Source of the DNA: Chloroflexota bacterium
GTDB lineage: Bacteria; Chloroflexota; Anaerolineae; UBA4142; SHND01
Reading direction: 5' to 3'
DNA: 64,000 nucleotides
Assembly: GCA_016209205.1 (NCBI GenBank)
Contig: JACQWQ010000071.1
Span: 1 to 64,000, forward strand
A program made the position numbers and the translations under genes. Under the pieces are notes generated by a model. The model was given only the letters and a program-made list of their open reading frames with translations, was not told the DNA's origin and did no database searches. Positions 1 to 10,126 of this stretch are shown piece by piece (position 1 is the first letter of the stretch; each line of letters opens with the position of its first letter).

Positions 1-595
1 CCGTCCGTTTTACTTGCCATGGGTCGCGTTTCGCGAATACGGCGATTGGTGCGACGCGTTGGGCAACGCGTTGGCGATTCTTACGGGCATCGCGGGCAAG
101 CATCGCAGTGCGCACATCCTGCGCTATATGAATGATGTGGGCATGGCGGAGCCGTATCCAACCAAAGCGATCTATCCGCCCATTTTTCCCGGCGAAAGCA
201 ATTGGCGCGATTATTATCGCAGCCGCAATTTGAATTTGCCGCATCAATATCACAACGGCGGCATCTGGCCCATGGTCGGCGGATTTCACATTGCCGCGTT
301 GGTGCGACAGGGTTGGTACGACGAAGCGGAATGTTTGCTCGATTTGCTCGCGCAAGCCAACCGGCGCGGGCACGCGCACGAATGGGAATTTAACGAATGG
401 CTGCACGGCGAAACGGGACGCCCGATGGGATACACCCTGCAAGCATGGTCCGCCGCCATGTTTTTGTACGCCGAACACGCCCTACGCACCAAGCAGCTGC
501 CTTTGTTTGACGAATTGTTTGCCATGCGCGCACACACGGAGGACGACGAAGGCGAAATTGTTTTTCTGCAACCGGGAGGTGGGCCCGGCGCGTAA
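1..595 (+). CDS. C-terminal part of glycoside hydrolase / glycogen-debranching-like (amylo-alpha-1,6-glucosidase or GH100 invertase-like) protein, truncated by window start
   Basis: Open at the left edge; (alpha/alpha)6-barrel-type motifs such as YHNGGIWPMVGGFHIAALV and HEWEFNEWLHGETGRPMGYTLQAWSAAMFLYA. Confidence 0.7.
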   Translation, partial: RPFYLPWVAFREYGDWCDALGNALAILTGIAGKHRSAHILRYMNDVGMAEPYPTKAIYPPIFPGESNWRDYYRSRNLNLPHQYHNGGIWPMVGGFHIAALVRQGWYDEAECLLDLLAQANRRGHAHEWEFNEWLHGETGRPMGYTLQAWSAAMFLYAEHALRTKQLPLFDELFAMRAHTEDDEGEIVFLQPGGGPGA

Positions 596-666
596 GGATT
601 TGTAAAGAAACTAGCGCCCAGTGTCGAAAACCAGTTGAACTCCAGTTCGCGGGTCGTAGTGCAATT

Positions 667-745
667 GATCCACGAATAATTGCGCGAACTCCGCGCGACG
701 AATAACACGAATTAAAATTAGTGCGATTGGTGTTATTCGTGGATC
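667..745. repeat. Nonamer-type (CACGAATAA) intergenic repeat forming an inverted repeat (GATCCACGAATAA ... TTATTCGTGGATC)
   Basis: Exact 13-bp arms at 667-679 and 733-745; related copy at 19874-19895. Confidence 0.7.
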
Positions 746-836
746 ACTCGGTTGGCGCACACGCCGAACGCGCGTCGCCAACCTCTGTATGTTCCCGAAC
801 GCGCGGAAAGTTTTGCTTTTGTGATACAATCCTGTT

Positions 837-1109
837 GTGCATTATGAATGGGACGTGAGCAAAGCGCAAGCAAACTTGCGAAAACACGGCGTTGACTTTG
901 CAGATGCGGCAACGGTCTTTTCGGACGATTACGCGTTGACGATTCCCGATGAAGAGATTGAACACGAGGATCGCTATGTGACCATCGGCATGGATGCACT
1001 TGGGCGAATCCTTGTCGTCGTATACACTTGGCGCGGCGAAACGATCAGGATTATTTCCGCGCGCAAAGCAGAGCGTTACGAACGCCGCCAACAGGAAGGA
1101 CAGGTATGA
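837..1109 (+). CDS. brnT: BrnT family toxin
   Basis: MHYEWDVSKAQANLRKHGVDFADAATVF...RIISARKAERYERR, typical BrnT; overlaps a BrnA-like ORF by ATGA. Confidence 0.88.
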   Translation: MHYEWDVSKAQANLRKHGVDFADAATVFSDDYALTIPDEEIEHEDRYVTIGMDALGRILVVVYTWRGETIRIISARKAERYERRQQEGQV

Positions 1110-1405
1110 AAGCAAAGTACGATTTTAGTCATGCCAAACGCGGTGCGGTGGATCCCGCGCCGAAAGGGACAACGCGCGTCACGTTTGCAGTGGATGACGA
1201 GATCCTTGATTGGTTCCGCACACAAGTCCATGTTGCAAACGGCGGGAATTATCAAGCGTTGATGAATCATGCCTTGCGCGAATACATTGCTAATCATAAT
1301 CGCGATCTGGAAGAAATTGTGCGCCGTGTAGTGCGTCAGGAATTAAGGGCGCGAGAACCGCACAGCACGCGGCGTGTGCAATCACGTAAAGCCACGCAAC
1401 CCTGA
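1106..1405 (+). CDS. brnA: BrnA family antitoxin
   Basis: VTFAVDDEILDWFRTQVHVANGGNYQALMNHALREYI, typical BrnA; start ATG 1106 overlaps the brnT stop. Confidence 0.82.
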   Translation: MKAKYDFSHAKRGAVDPAPKGTTRVTFAVDDEILDWFRTQVHVANGGNYQALMNHALREYIANHNRDLEEIVRRVVRQELRAREPHSTRRVQSRKATQP

Positions 1406-1410
1406 AATAG

Positions 1411-1438
1411 AAAAACGGCGCATCAAGCGCCGCTTTTT
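1411..1438. terminator. Bidirectional intrinsic terminator between convergent brnA and radA
   Basis: AAAACGGCGC-ATCAA-GCGCCGCTTTTT hairpin with T tract. Confidence 0.75.
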
Positions 1439-2819
1439 ATTTGATCAATGCCATCTCCAACGCCTCGCCTACACTTTTCGCGCCGACCAGTTGAATCCCG
1501 TTCGTCTTGTCCGCCAACTGCCGCGCAATCGGATACGGGACGAGCGCGCGCTTGAATCCCAACTTGCTCGCCTCTTTGACGCGCTTTTCCGCCGACGCAA
1601 TGTTGCGCAGTTCGCCGCTCAATCCCACTTCGCCCATCACCGCCAAATCATCCCACACGCGGTAATCTTTGAAACTCGACGCGATGGCAACCGCGACGGA
1701 CAAGTCCGCGGCGGGTTCACTGATTTTCAATCCCCCGACCACGTTCACAAAAATATCTTGATTGTACAATTTCAGCCCGACGCGTTTTGTCAGTACCGCC
1801 GTCAAAAGCAGCAAACGGTTCATGTCCACACCATTCGCAGTGCGGCGCGGCAGACCGAAGGCAGTTACACTTGTCAACGCTTGAATTTCCACGAGTAACG
1901 GTCGCGTGCCTTCTAACGTTACGGCAATCGCGTTGCCCGCCGCGTCCGCTGCGCGTTCCGCAAGAAACGCTTCGCTCGGATTCGCGACTTCGATCATGCC
2001 TTCTTGCGTCATTTCAAACACGCCCACTTCATCCGTCGCGCCGAAACGATTTTTCACCGAGCGCAAGAGCCGATACGTGTGATAGCGTTCGCCTTCGAGA
2101 TACAAGACCGAGTCCACGAGATGCTGCAAGACGAGCGGACCGGCAATCGAACCCGCTTTCGTCACGTGCCCGATGATAAAAATCGGAATGTTGGTGCTCT
2201 TTGCCAACTGCGTCAAGCGCGCGCCGCATTCTTTAACTTGCGCCACGCCGCCCGCCGCGCTGTCAATCAATTCCGAATAGATCGTTTGAATCGAGTCCAC
2301 GATGACGAGTTTCGGCTGCAAGCTGGTCACGTGATTGGAAATTTCTTCGAGCGACGTTTCGTTGAGCAAAAACAAATTGTCGGCATTCACGCCGAGCCGC
2401 GCCGCGCGCAGTTTGATTTGTTGAATGGATTCTTCCGCCGACACGTACAACACCGCGCCGACGGAATTGGACAACTCCGCCGCGAGTTGGAGCATCAACG
2501 ACGATTTGCCAATGCCCGGTTCGCCGCTGATCAACACGGCGGAACCCAACACAATCCCCCCCCCCAACACGCGATTCAATTCGCCGAGCGCAACCGGAAT
2601 GCGCGAAAATTCATCCGCGCGCACCTTGCTCAACGCGGTGGGCGTGGAGCGCGGCGCGAGCGACGCGAGCGGATTGGTCGTCGCGGGGGTTCGCTGTTCC
2701 ACCGTTTCGACGAGCGAGTCCCACGTATTGCAATTGGGGCAGCGCCCGTACCAACTGGACGAAACAAATTCGCAGTTCGCGCAAACATATTGGGTGCGGA
2801 GTTTTGGGGTTTTCGGCAT
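1437..2819 (-). CDS. radA: DNA repair protein RadA
   Basis: N-terminal zinc finger YVCANCEFVSSSWYGRCPNCNTW, Walker A GEPGIGKSS, KNRFG motif, Lon-like C-terminal domain; start chosen at MPKTPKLRTQ. Confidence 0.95.
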   Translation of the reverse strand: MPKTPKLRTQYVCANCEFVSSSWYGRCPNCNTWDSLVETVEQRTPATTNPLASLAPRSTPTALSKVRADEFSRIPVALGELNRVLGGGIVLGSAVLISGEPGIGKSSLMLQLAAELSNSVGAVLYVSAEESIQQIKLRAARLGVNADNLFLLNETSLEEISNHVTSLQPKLVIVDSIQTIYSELIDSAAGGVAQVKECGARLTQLAKSTNIPIFIIGHVTKAGSIAGPLVLQHLVDSVLYLEGERYHTYRLLRSVKNRFGATDEVGVFEMTQEGMIEVANPSEAFLAERAADAAGNAIAVTLEGTRPLLVEIQALTSVTAFGLPRRTANGVDMNRLLLLTAVLTKRVGLKLYNQDIFVNVVGGLKISEPAADLSVAVAIASSFKDYRVWDDLAVMGEVGLSGELRNIASAEKRVKEASKLGFKRALVPYPIARQLADKTNGIQLVGAKSVGEALEMALIK

Positions 2820-3083
2820 GAGATTCCTCGCTTGAGTGGCAGGACAAATTGACAACGCGACTGTAGCACATCTGTTCTCGTGTGTCAATCTGAAATGAAT
2901 TCGTAATTTTACGAAAAGCGTGCGAATCCAACTGCGTTTGCTCCCGTAGGACAACGCGCAGTCCAACTGTGCTATAACGTTTTGCTGAAAAAAGATCCAA
3001 TGCGTCCGTATTGGAAATCCGCGTTATAATCTCTCAAACCCTCGAGGATAAATCACTCATGTTACGCACTGTCATCCCTCAAT

Positions 3084-3220
3084 TCCCTCAATTCTTCGGG
3101 ACATGCCTTCGGGACAGGTTTTCGAGGAGCGGTTTTTGCGATGCGATGCAGTTCATCGCCGAAATCTCTATTGCCGAAGACCGAGATTTCTCGCAAAACT
3201 TGTCCCGAAGAATTGAGGGA
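3084..3220. repeat. Element bounded by perfect 20-bp inverted repeats (TCCCTCAATTCTTCGGGACA / TGTCCCGAAGAATTGAGGGA), with a related partial copy at 3278-3322
   Basis: Read directly; left arm contains the nonamer CCCTCAATT CCCTCAATT. Confidence 0.75.
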
Positions 3221-3402
3221 ACGGCTGCACAGAAACTTCCGGCGTGTTGACCGAGCCATTGGACGAAAAACGCGAATCCCTCAATTCCCTCAATACTTCG
3301 GGACAAGCCTTCGGGACAGGTCTGCGCGAATCTTGGCGAATCTTACAAATCCGAATATTTCGCGCGAAATGACATTTACTGCGTAACGTGAGTTAAATCA
3401 GT

Positions 3403-4095
3403 ATGGCTAAACAAATGACGCTTGCCGAGTTCAGAAAAGCATTTGCTAACCTCAAACAGCAAGGACGGGTTCCGACGCACCGCAACGGACCCACCGGAAT
3501 TGGACAAACACTTGAGCAGCTCTTGGGATTGAAAGAAAACAACATCGCCTTGCCAGACCTGCGCCAAATCGAATTAAAGGCGCACCGCATCGGGTCCACA
3601 TCCATGATTACATTGTTCACGTTTAATCGCAAAGCATGGCGCATGAGACCACTGGAAGCGGTCAGAAGCTACGGCACGCGTGACGCCGACGGACGTTTGG
3701 GGTCGTACTATACGATGTCCCGCACGCCGAATAGCGGAGGACTGTTCCTCTACATTGAACCCAGCACAATTTCAGTCCGTCACATTTCCGGTCAAATCAT
3801 CGCGGAATGGCCGCTCTCGGAGCTTGCTGAGCGCTTTATGCAAAAAGTGCCGGGCTTGATTTTGGCAAGTGCCTTTAGCGAAATGCGCGGCGATGTCGAA
3901 TGGTTCAAGTTTGACCGTGCGCAATTGTTGACAGATACTTGGCCGCAAATCATGCGTAACCAAATTTTGGAAGGGAACATTCTGGTAGACCTTCGCTTGC
4001 ACGACCAAATCACACGCGCGCGGAATCACGGGACTGGTTTCCGAGTACGTGAAGACAAGCTGTTATCATTATTCAAATCCGTCAAAGAGCTCTGA
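3403..4095 (+). CDS. MvaI/BcnI family type II restriction endonuclease
   Basis: Family-like motifs: GPTGIGQTLEQLLGLKENNIALPDLRQIELKAHR (PD-ExK-like ELKA) and directly followed by a methyltransferase. Confidence 0.8.
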   Translation: MAKQMTLAEFRKAFANLKQQGRVPTHRNGPTGIGQTLEQLLGLKENNIALPDLRQIELKAHRIGSTSMITLFTFNRKAWRMRPLEAVRSYGTRDADGRLGSYYTMSRTPNSGGLFLYIEPSTISVRHISGQIIAEWPLSELAERFMQKVPGLILASAFSEMRGDVEWFKFDRAQLLTDTWPQIMRNQILEGNILVDLRLHDQITRARNHGTGFRVREDKLLSLFKSVKEL

Positions 4096-4097
4096 AT

Positions 4098-5474
4098 ATG
4101 GCATATCCCACACAGTTGACTTTTCTCACAAATGCAGACGACCGCACGCAAGATTGGACTTTTAATGGCGCTTCCACGCGTGAGCTCACACACTGCTATC
4201 ACGACTATCCGGCACGGATGATTCCCCAAGTCGCGGGCAAGCTCCTGGACATGTTTGCGGCGGTGGATGCCACCTTACTCTTTGACCCTTACTGTGGCAC
4301 AGGCACCTCACTGGTCGAGGGGATGATGCGCGGACTCGATGTCATTGGCACCGACTTGAATCCATTGGCACGCTTGATTGCCCAAGCCAAAACTCTAACC
4401 CCTGATCTACAAACCATTGACAAAGAAATTTCCCGATTCCATCGCTTTGCCAACCGCGCAGACTCTCATCCTCTTCCTGCAACGCCGGAAATAATGGGAA
4501 TTAGCCGTCTCGAGTTTTGGTTCAAACCGCTAGTTATCGAAAAGCTGGCTCGACTCGTACGCTTTATTGATCAAATTGGTGATGCAGACGCAAAGATTTT
4601 CTTCCAAGTCGCGTTTAGTGAAACTGTGCGTGAAAGCTCAAACACACGTAACGAGGAATTCAAACTCTATCGTTACGATGCCGAACACTTGAAGAAATTC
4701 AACCCCGACGCATTTGAGATCATGTCGGCAAAGCTAAAACGAAATAGAATTGGGTTACAGAAATTTCTGACACGCATGCGCAATTTTTCGCACCCGCCAA
4801 CTTGTACGGTCTATGGTTTCAACACGGTTGATCAAATCCCCTCCCAGATGATTCTGCCCGCTAGCGTTGATATTGTCGTCACCTCTCCACCCTATGGAGA
4901 TTCACATACCACTGTTGCCTACGGTCAATACTCTCGCCTCTCTGCCGCATGGCTGGGCTTGGACGAGCCGGACAAAATTGACGCTAAACTCATGGGGAGC
5001 AAAATCTATAAACGTGCTCCTGATTTGCAGTGCGCCGCGCTTGAGCAAGCAATCCAGACAATTCATTCCGTTGACCCAAAACGCGCTTCAGAGGTTGCTG
5101 CTTTTTATGCAGACCTGAAATCGTCCATCACACATGTTTCGGAACTGATCAAGCCCGGTGGTTATGCCTGTTACGTCGTCGGCAATCGGAAAGTAAAAGG
5201 CCGTGTCCTCCCCACCAATGCAGCAGTCCGCTCCTTTTTTGAAATTTGCGAATTCGAATATATTGATACCTTCATTCGTTCTATACCCAACAAGCGCATG
5301 CCCTTGCGGAACAGTCCGACAAATGCCACGGGCCAAGTTGAACCGACAATGACAAACGAATACATTGTCGTTATGCGCCGACCCATGCCAAGAACCTTAC
5401 GCGAACGTCGCGCCAGCGCCAAGTCATACATGATTCCTCCAAAGGCGCCCAAACGAAATTCAAAAAAAACATAA
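4098..5474 (+). CDS. Type II DNA methyltransferase (probably N4-cytosine/amino-MTase)
   Basis: Motif I-like DPYCGTGTSLVEG and catalytic TSPPYGDSHTT; 2-nt spacing after the endonuclease. Confidence 0.88.
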   Translation: MAYPTQLTFLTNADDRTQDWTFNGASTRELTHCYHDYPARMIPQVAGKLLDMFAAVDATLLFDPYCGTGTSLVEGMMRGLDVIGTDLNPLARLIAQAKTLTPDLQTIDKEISRFHRFANRADSHPLPATPEIMGISRLEFWFKPLVIEKLARLVRFIDQIGDADAKIFFQVAFSETVRESSNTRNEEFKLYRYDAEHLKKFNPDAFEIMSAKLKRNRIGLQKFLTRMRNFSHPPTCTVYGFNTVDQIPSQMILPASVDIVVTSPPYGDSHTTVAYGQYSRLSAAWLGLDEPDKIDAKLMGSKIYKRAPDLQCAALEQAIQTIHSVDPKRASEVAAFYADLKSSITHVSELIKPGGYACYVVGNRKVKGRVLPTNAAVRSFFEICEFEYIDTFIRSIPNKRMPLRNSPTNATGQVEPTMTNEYIVVMRRPMPRTLRERRASAKSYMIPPKAPKRNSKKT

Positions 5475-5659
5475 TCGCGCTGGTCGAACGCATGTTGTTG
5501 CTGCACCAACAACGCGCCGCCGCGCAAACCGAGACCGACCAACAACTCTTTCAGCGCCAAATTGATGCGACGGATGAGCAAATTGACGCCCTCGTGTATG
5601 AACTCTATGGCTTGACCGACGGCGAAATCCAAATTGCCAAAGGGACGCCGCCGCGTTGA
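5469..5659 (+). pseudogene. C-terminal remnant of a different (type IIG/TaqI-like) restriction-modification methyltransferase
   Basis: Frame reads IIALVERMLLLHQQRAAAQTETDQQLFQRQIDATDEQIDALVYELYGLTDGEIQIAKGTPPR*, the usual C-terminal IDxLVYELYGLTxxEIxIV signature, without an N-terminal body. Confidence 0.7.
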
Positions 5660-6068
5660 TTTTTCAAAATTAGGGTCATTTGTCGCTTGACAAATCTAAA
5701 GCGGGGATTAAAATGGCATTAGCTTTGTTCACGCCAGTAACTCGACGTGACGATTTATCAACGGGGATAATTCGTACGACCCGGGAGTGATCTGGATTCA
5801 CGTTCCTCCCCCCCAAAACATTCGCAAATTACTACAATCAGATGTTCAATTTTCCGCATGTCTTCACTTGGCTACAGGTGAAGCTTTTCCGCGTACATGA
5901 CAATCCGCCGTCATGCGGCGCCGCCGCGCGTTTTCCCCGAAACGCAGGCGTCAAGTTCGCTTAGGGCTTGAGGCAACGAGAGGAGCGAGTAGCGAGCGAG
6001 AGAATCAACACCTCAACTTTATCTTTTAATCCCAGCCCAATTGGCACACGTAACATTGGAGGAGAACT

Positions 6069-9000
6069 ATGTCTGCACGCAAAGCACTCGTTCTGCTTTC
6101 GCTATTACTGTTGTTGGGCATCCTCTTTACCCTGCCGTCATCCACCCAGGCAGCGAATCGAGGACCCAACCAACCATCCGCACAGAACAATGTCGCCGTT
6201 CCCCCGGACGACGACGATACGGTGACCAAACCGAGCAAAGCGCCGCCGGTAGAGTCCGAAAGCGCACAATTTCTTGAAGCGCGGGACAACTATTACTTGT
6301 TGCCCCGGCTCGCAGGAACGAATCCGTTGAGCCTCGAAGACGCCTCCGAACTGCAGTTGGAGGCAACACAGCGCGCGATGGAAATGCGCGCAAATGCGCC
6401 TGAAGCATTGCCCAAAGCGTATGGCGGCGCATGGGACCCGCGCGGTCCGAACCCGATCATTCAAATCCAGCGCACCACGTTCCCTTTTACTGCCGTTTCC
6501 GGGCGCATCGGCGCCGTCTTGATTCTGCCGAATGGGCAGTACATCATCGGCGCGGCGCAAGGCGGTATCTGGACGTGGGCCGAGGGCAACTATGAATGGA
6601 CCCCGCGCACCGACAATATCGGCTCGATGTCCATCGGTTCGCTCGCCTATGCCCCGTCCAATCCGAGCATCGTGTATGCTGGGACGGGTGAAGGTCATCT
6701 TTCCGGCGACAACATTGCCGGTAATGGTATTTTGAAATCTACTGATGGCGGCTTTACGTGGGCGCACGTGAGCGGCAAACAGCTCGTCGGCATGTCCACC
6801 TCCGCCATCGTCGTGGACCCCGATGACGCCAATCATCTCTATGTCGCCACACTGCGCGGTCGCGGCGGCGTCCGCCGCGTCACCCATCCGGTCAAACGAC
6901 CCTATGGCATCTACGAGTCGTTCGACGGCGGCGCGACCTGGACTCTGCTCAAAGGGTACAACGACCAATTCAAGGGTGCTACAGACCTCGAAATGGACCC
7001 CCAGAACAAGATGATCATGTACTCTTCTTTCTGGGGCACAGGCATCTTTAAATCCACCGACGGCGGACAAACGTGGTCCCAGATCATGAACGGTCTGCCC
7101 ACCGACGCGGTTTGGGATGCTTCGCCGACGCGTTTTGCCCTCGGCCTTTCCCATCCGACCGGGCAAGGCGCGGTCTTGTACACCGGTTTTGATTACATTG
7201 ACACCAACGGCGAAACCGTGCTCTCGCACGTCTGGAAATCGACCGACGAAGGCGCGAACTGGTTCCAGACCGCCACTGGCACGAACCCTGACAACGTAGA
7301 AGATTACTGCGGCGGTCAATGCTGGTACGATAACGTCATCGCCGTTGACCCCACGAATCCCGACATCGTGTTCGCGCTCGGTCAGTTCAAATACTATCTA
7401 GGGTCGGGCGGTTTCTATCGCTCGGACGACGGCGGCAACAACTGGCTTGACATCGCATGTGACCAACATCCCGACTTTCAAGCGTTCGCCTTTAATCCCA
7501 GCGATCCGAACGAAGTCATCTATGGCAGTGACGCCGGAGTATGGCGCTCCATGGACCAGGGCGGTCGCCACGGTGCCAGTCCGCCTCTCTGTTCCAATAC
7601 CTGGGAAGACCTGAACGGCACAGTGGATCCCAACACCGCCGCAGTGTATGCCCAAACCGGACTGCAAATCACCCAGTTCACCGGTGTTTCCACTATCCCC
7701 ACCATCCCGAATCGTCTCTGGGGCGGCAGTCAAGACAACGGCACCGAACGCAAGTTCAATGCCTCGAATCCATGGTATGACTTTGGCAGCGGTGACGGTG
7801 GCTATACCCTCGTTGATCCGACAAATGGCAACTATGCCTACGGCACGTATTTCGGTATCACGCCGTACCGCTTTACGGTCGCTGCCTTTTTCGCCAACGA
7901 AATAATCCGCACCGGGATTGACCTGAGTGACCGCGCCGAGTTCTACATTCCGTGGGTGATGAACAAGCTCAATCCCCAGCAGTTGTTCCTTGGAACATAT
8001 CGCGTCTATCGCACCAACAACGCCAAAGCCGCGGATTCTGCCGATGTCCTCTGGGAACCCATTAGCAGTGACTTGACTTCGGGCTGCACCGGGACCGCGC
8101 CCAATGGCGGTCGTGGCTGCCTCGTCAGCGCACTGGCAGTTTCAGCGGGTGGTCACGCCGTTTGGGCTGGCACGGAAGAAGGTTGGGTGCAGTATTCCGC
8201 CAGCGCCGTAGATTCCGCCAATCCGAAATGGAACCGGGTTGACCACAACATGTTGCCCGGTCGCCCCGTCCAGTCCATCGCGGTGGATCAATCCAATGCG
8301 CGCCGCGCGTTGGTTGCGTTTGGCGGTTACAACCAAGCTACCCCCGGTTTCCCCGGTCATCTCTTTTTGACCAACGATGCGGGCAAGCATTGGCAAAATG
8401 TCTCTGGCAACCTGCCCAATATTCCGGTGAACAGCGTTATCATGGATCCCAGCTATCCGGACACATTCTATATCGGCACGGATGTGGGTCCTTTCGTGAC
8501 CAATAACGGCGGCGCCAGCTGGGACCCGCTCGGTACCGGTTTCCCGATCGTCCAGACCGTTACGTTGGACCTCGATCCGTGGAATCGCATCCTCGCCGCA
8601 GGCACGCACGGTCGCGGCGCATGGCGCTTGGTGGACAACACCACGCTCATTCCCGGGCTCGTCCTCGAAAAGACTTATCCGGATACACCGATCGGTCCTG
8701 ACACCGATGTGACATTCAATATCACTGTCACAAACATGGGTAACGCCGATGCGACGGGTGTTACCATCACCGACAAAATTAGCGGACGAAACACCTTTGT
8801 CTCTGCCGACAACGGCGGTCACAAGAAAAAAGGTTCCGTCGTCTGGGAAAACCTGACCGTTCCCGCGGGCGACAGCATCACGGTCAGCGAGGTCTGGCAC
8901 ATTTCCGCTAGCGCCAAAAAGAATATCAAGAACAAGAATTATACCGTGACGTCAGCTGAAGGCGTCGGCGCCAAAGGCACACCGCGCGTCGTCAAACTCG

Positions 9001-10043
9001 CGAAACCAAAGGCGACAATGCTCTCGCCCGAATCGCAAAGCGGCGCGGGCAAACCCGGCTCTATCGTAGATTACACGCTCACTGTTCGCAACATGGGTTA
9101 CCAGACGGATTCGTTCAAGCTCAAGGGCAGCGGCATGACCTATCCGACTGAAATCCGTGATGCCACATGCGCCACGGTCATCAACCAGACCGGCTCGTTG
9201 GCGCCGGGCGCGACAGAAGATATCTGCATCCGCGTCTATGTCGCCAATGCCGCAAAGAAACAGGGCAAAAACAACAATAACAATAACAAGCAGGGCAAAC
9301 AAGGCAAAGCCAAGAATGCTCCTGCCGCCGATGATACGGTAACAATCCAGGCGCAGTCTGCCTCCGATAATCAAGTCAAAGCCACTGCCACGATCAATAC
9401 CATTCAAGTCATCAACACGCTCTTGCTGGTGGATCAGGATGGCAACAACCCGGATGTGCGCGCGTACTATACCGCCATGCTCGACGCGTTCGGTCAACCG
9501 TACGACGTTTGGGACCTGAATACCGACCCGGTATTCCCAATCAACTATCTCAATGCCTATACCACCGTCGTCTGGTTCACAGGGAACACCTGGCCCCAGC
9601 CCATCACAGCGTACGAAGGGGAACTCACGTCGTTCCTGGATAATGGCGGCAGACTGTTCATGAGTGGGCAGGACCTTCTCGACCAAGCGGGTGGCACGAC
9701 CACCTTTGTCCACGACTATCTGCACGTCAATTGGGATGGCAGCGAAGCGCAGAACGACAAGCCGTACGCCAGCGTCACCGGTGTAGGTGGCAATCCCGTC
9801 ACCAACGGTATTGGCGCCGTGCCGCTTGACTCGACCGTTCTGGGCAACACGTTTATGGACTATGTCACGCTCGTCGCCCCAGCAACCGCTGCCTTTACGG
9901 AACCCGGCGCCAACGATGTAGCACTCACGGTTGACACGGGGACATACAAAGTCATGTTCTTTGCGTTCGGCGTCGAAGAATATGGCAACGCTACACAAAA
10001 GGCGGATTTGTTCGACCTCTTTATGGCGTGGGCAAATCCGTAA
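6069..10043 (+). CDS. Large secreted protein with BNR/VPS10-sortilin-like repeats, DUF11-type Ig-like domains and a C-terminal GATase/ThuA-like domain
   Basis: Signal peptide; repeated Y.STDGG.TW/W..., GGASWDPLG BNR signatures; VTVTNMGNADATGVTITD (DUF11); C-terminal LLLVDQDGNNPDVRAYY...LDNGGRLFMSGQDLL. Confidence 0.82.
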   Translation: MSARKALVLLSLLLLLGILFTLPSSTQAANRGPNQPSAQNNVAVPPDDDDTVTKPSKAPPVESESAQFLEARDNYYLLPRLAGTNPLSLEDASELQLEATQRAMEMRANAPEALPKAYGGAWDPRGPNPIIQIQRTTFPFTAVSGRIGAVLILPNGQYIIGAAQGGIWTWAEGNYEWTPRTDNIGSMSIGSLAYAPSNPSIVYAGTGEGHLSGDNIAGNGILKSTDGGFTWAHVSGKQLVGMSTSAIVVDPDDANHLYVATLRGRGGVRRVTHPVKRPYGIYESFDGGATWTLLKGYNDQFKGATDLEMDPQNKMIMYSSFWGTGIFKSTDGGQTWSQIMNGLPTDAVWDASPTRFALGLSHPTGQGAVLYTGFDYIDTNGETVLSHVWKSTDEGANWFQTATGTNPDNVEDYCGGQCWYDNVIAVDPTNPDIVFALGQFKYYLGSGGFYRSDDGGNNWLDIACDQHPDFQAFAFNPSDPNEVIYGSDAGVWRSMDQGGRHGASPPLCSNTWEDLNGTVDPNTAAVYAQTGLQITQFTGVSTIPTIPNRLWGGSQDNGTERKFNASNPWYDFGSGDGGYTLVDPTNGNYAYGTYFGITPYRFTVAAFFANEIIRTGIDLSDRAEFYIPWVMNKLNPQQLFLGTYRVYRTNNAKAADSADVLWEPISSDLTSGCTGTAPNGGRGCLVSALAVSAGGHAVWAGTEEGWVQYSASAVDSANPKWNRVDHNMLPGRPVQSIAVDQSNARRALVAFGGYNQATPGFPGHLFLTNDAGKHWQNVSGNLPNIPVNSVIMDPSYPDTFYIGTDVGPFVTNNGGASWDPLGTGFPIVQTVTLDLDPWNRILAAGTHGRGAWRLVDNTTLIPGLVLEKTYPDTPIGPDTDVTFNITVTNMGNADATGVTITDKISGRNTFVSADNGGHKKKGSVVWENLTVPAGDSITVSEVWHISASAKKNIKNKNYTVTSAEGVGAKGTPRVVKLAKPKATMLSPESQSGAGKPGSIVDYTLTVRNMGYQTDSFKLKGSGMTYPTEIRDATCATVINQTGSLAPGATEDICIRVYVANAAKKQGKNNNNNNKQGKQGKAKNAPAADDTVTIQAQSASDNQVKATATINTIQVINTLLLVDQDGNNPDVRAYYTAMLDAFGQPYDVWDLNTDPVFPINYLNAYTTVVWFTGNTWPQPITAYEGELTSFLDNGGRLFMSGQDLLDQAGGTTTFVHDYLHVNWDGSEAQNDKPYASVTGVGGNPVTNGIGAVPLDSTVLGNTFMDYVTLVAPATAAFTEPGANDVALTVDTGTYKVMFFAFGVEEYGNATQKADLFDLFMAWANP

Positions 10044-10060
10044 CCACATCGTACTCACAC

Positions 10061-10110
10061 ACACCTTCGAGGCGCGCGCACCCCGACAATGCTCAATGCC
10101 TCGAAGGTGT
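10061..10110. terminator. Hairpin downstream of the BNR gene
   Basis: ACACCTTCGAGG ... CCTCGAAGGTGT perfect 12-bp arms. Confidence 0.5.
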
Positions 10111-10126
10111 AATTCACCGACAAAAA

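Noticed and set aside
6138-7319. 393-aa minus-strand ORF
   Set aside because: Antisense to the BNR protein gene, no recognisable domain.
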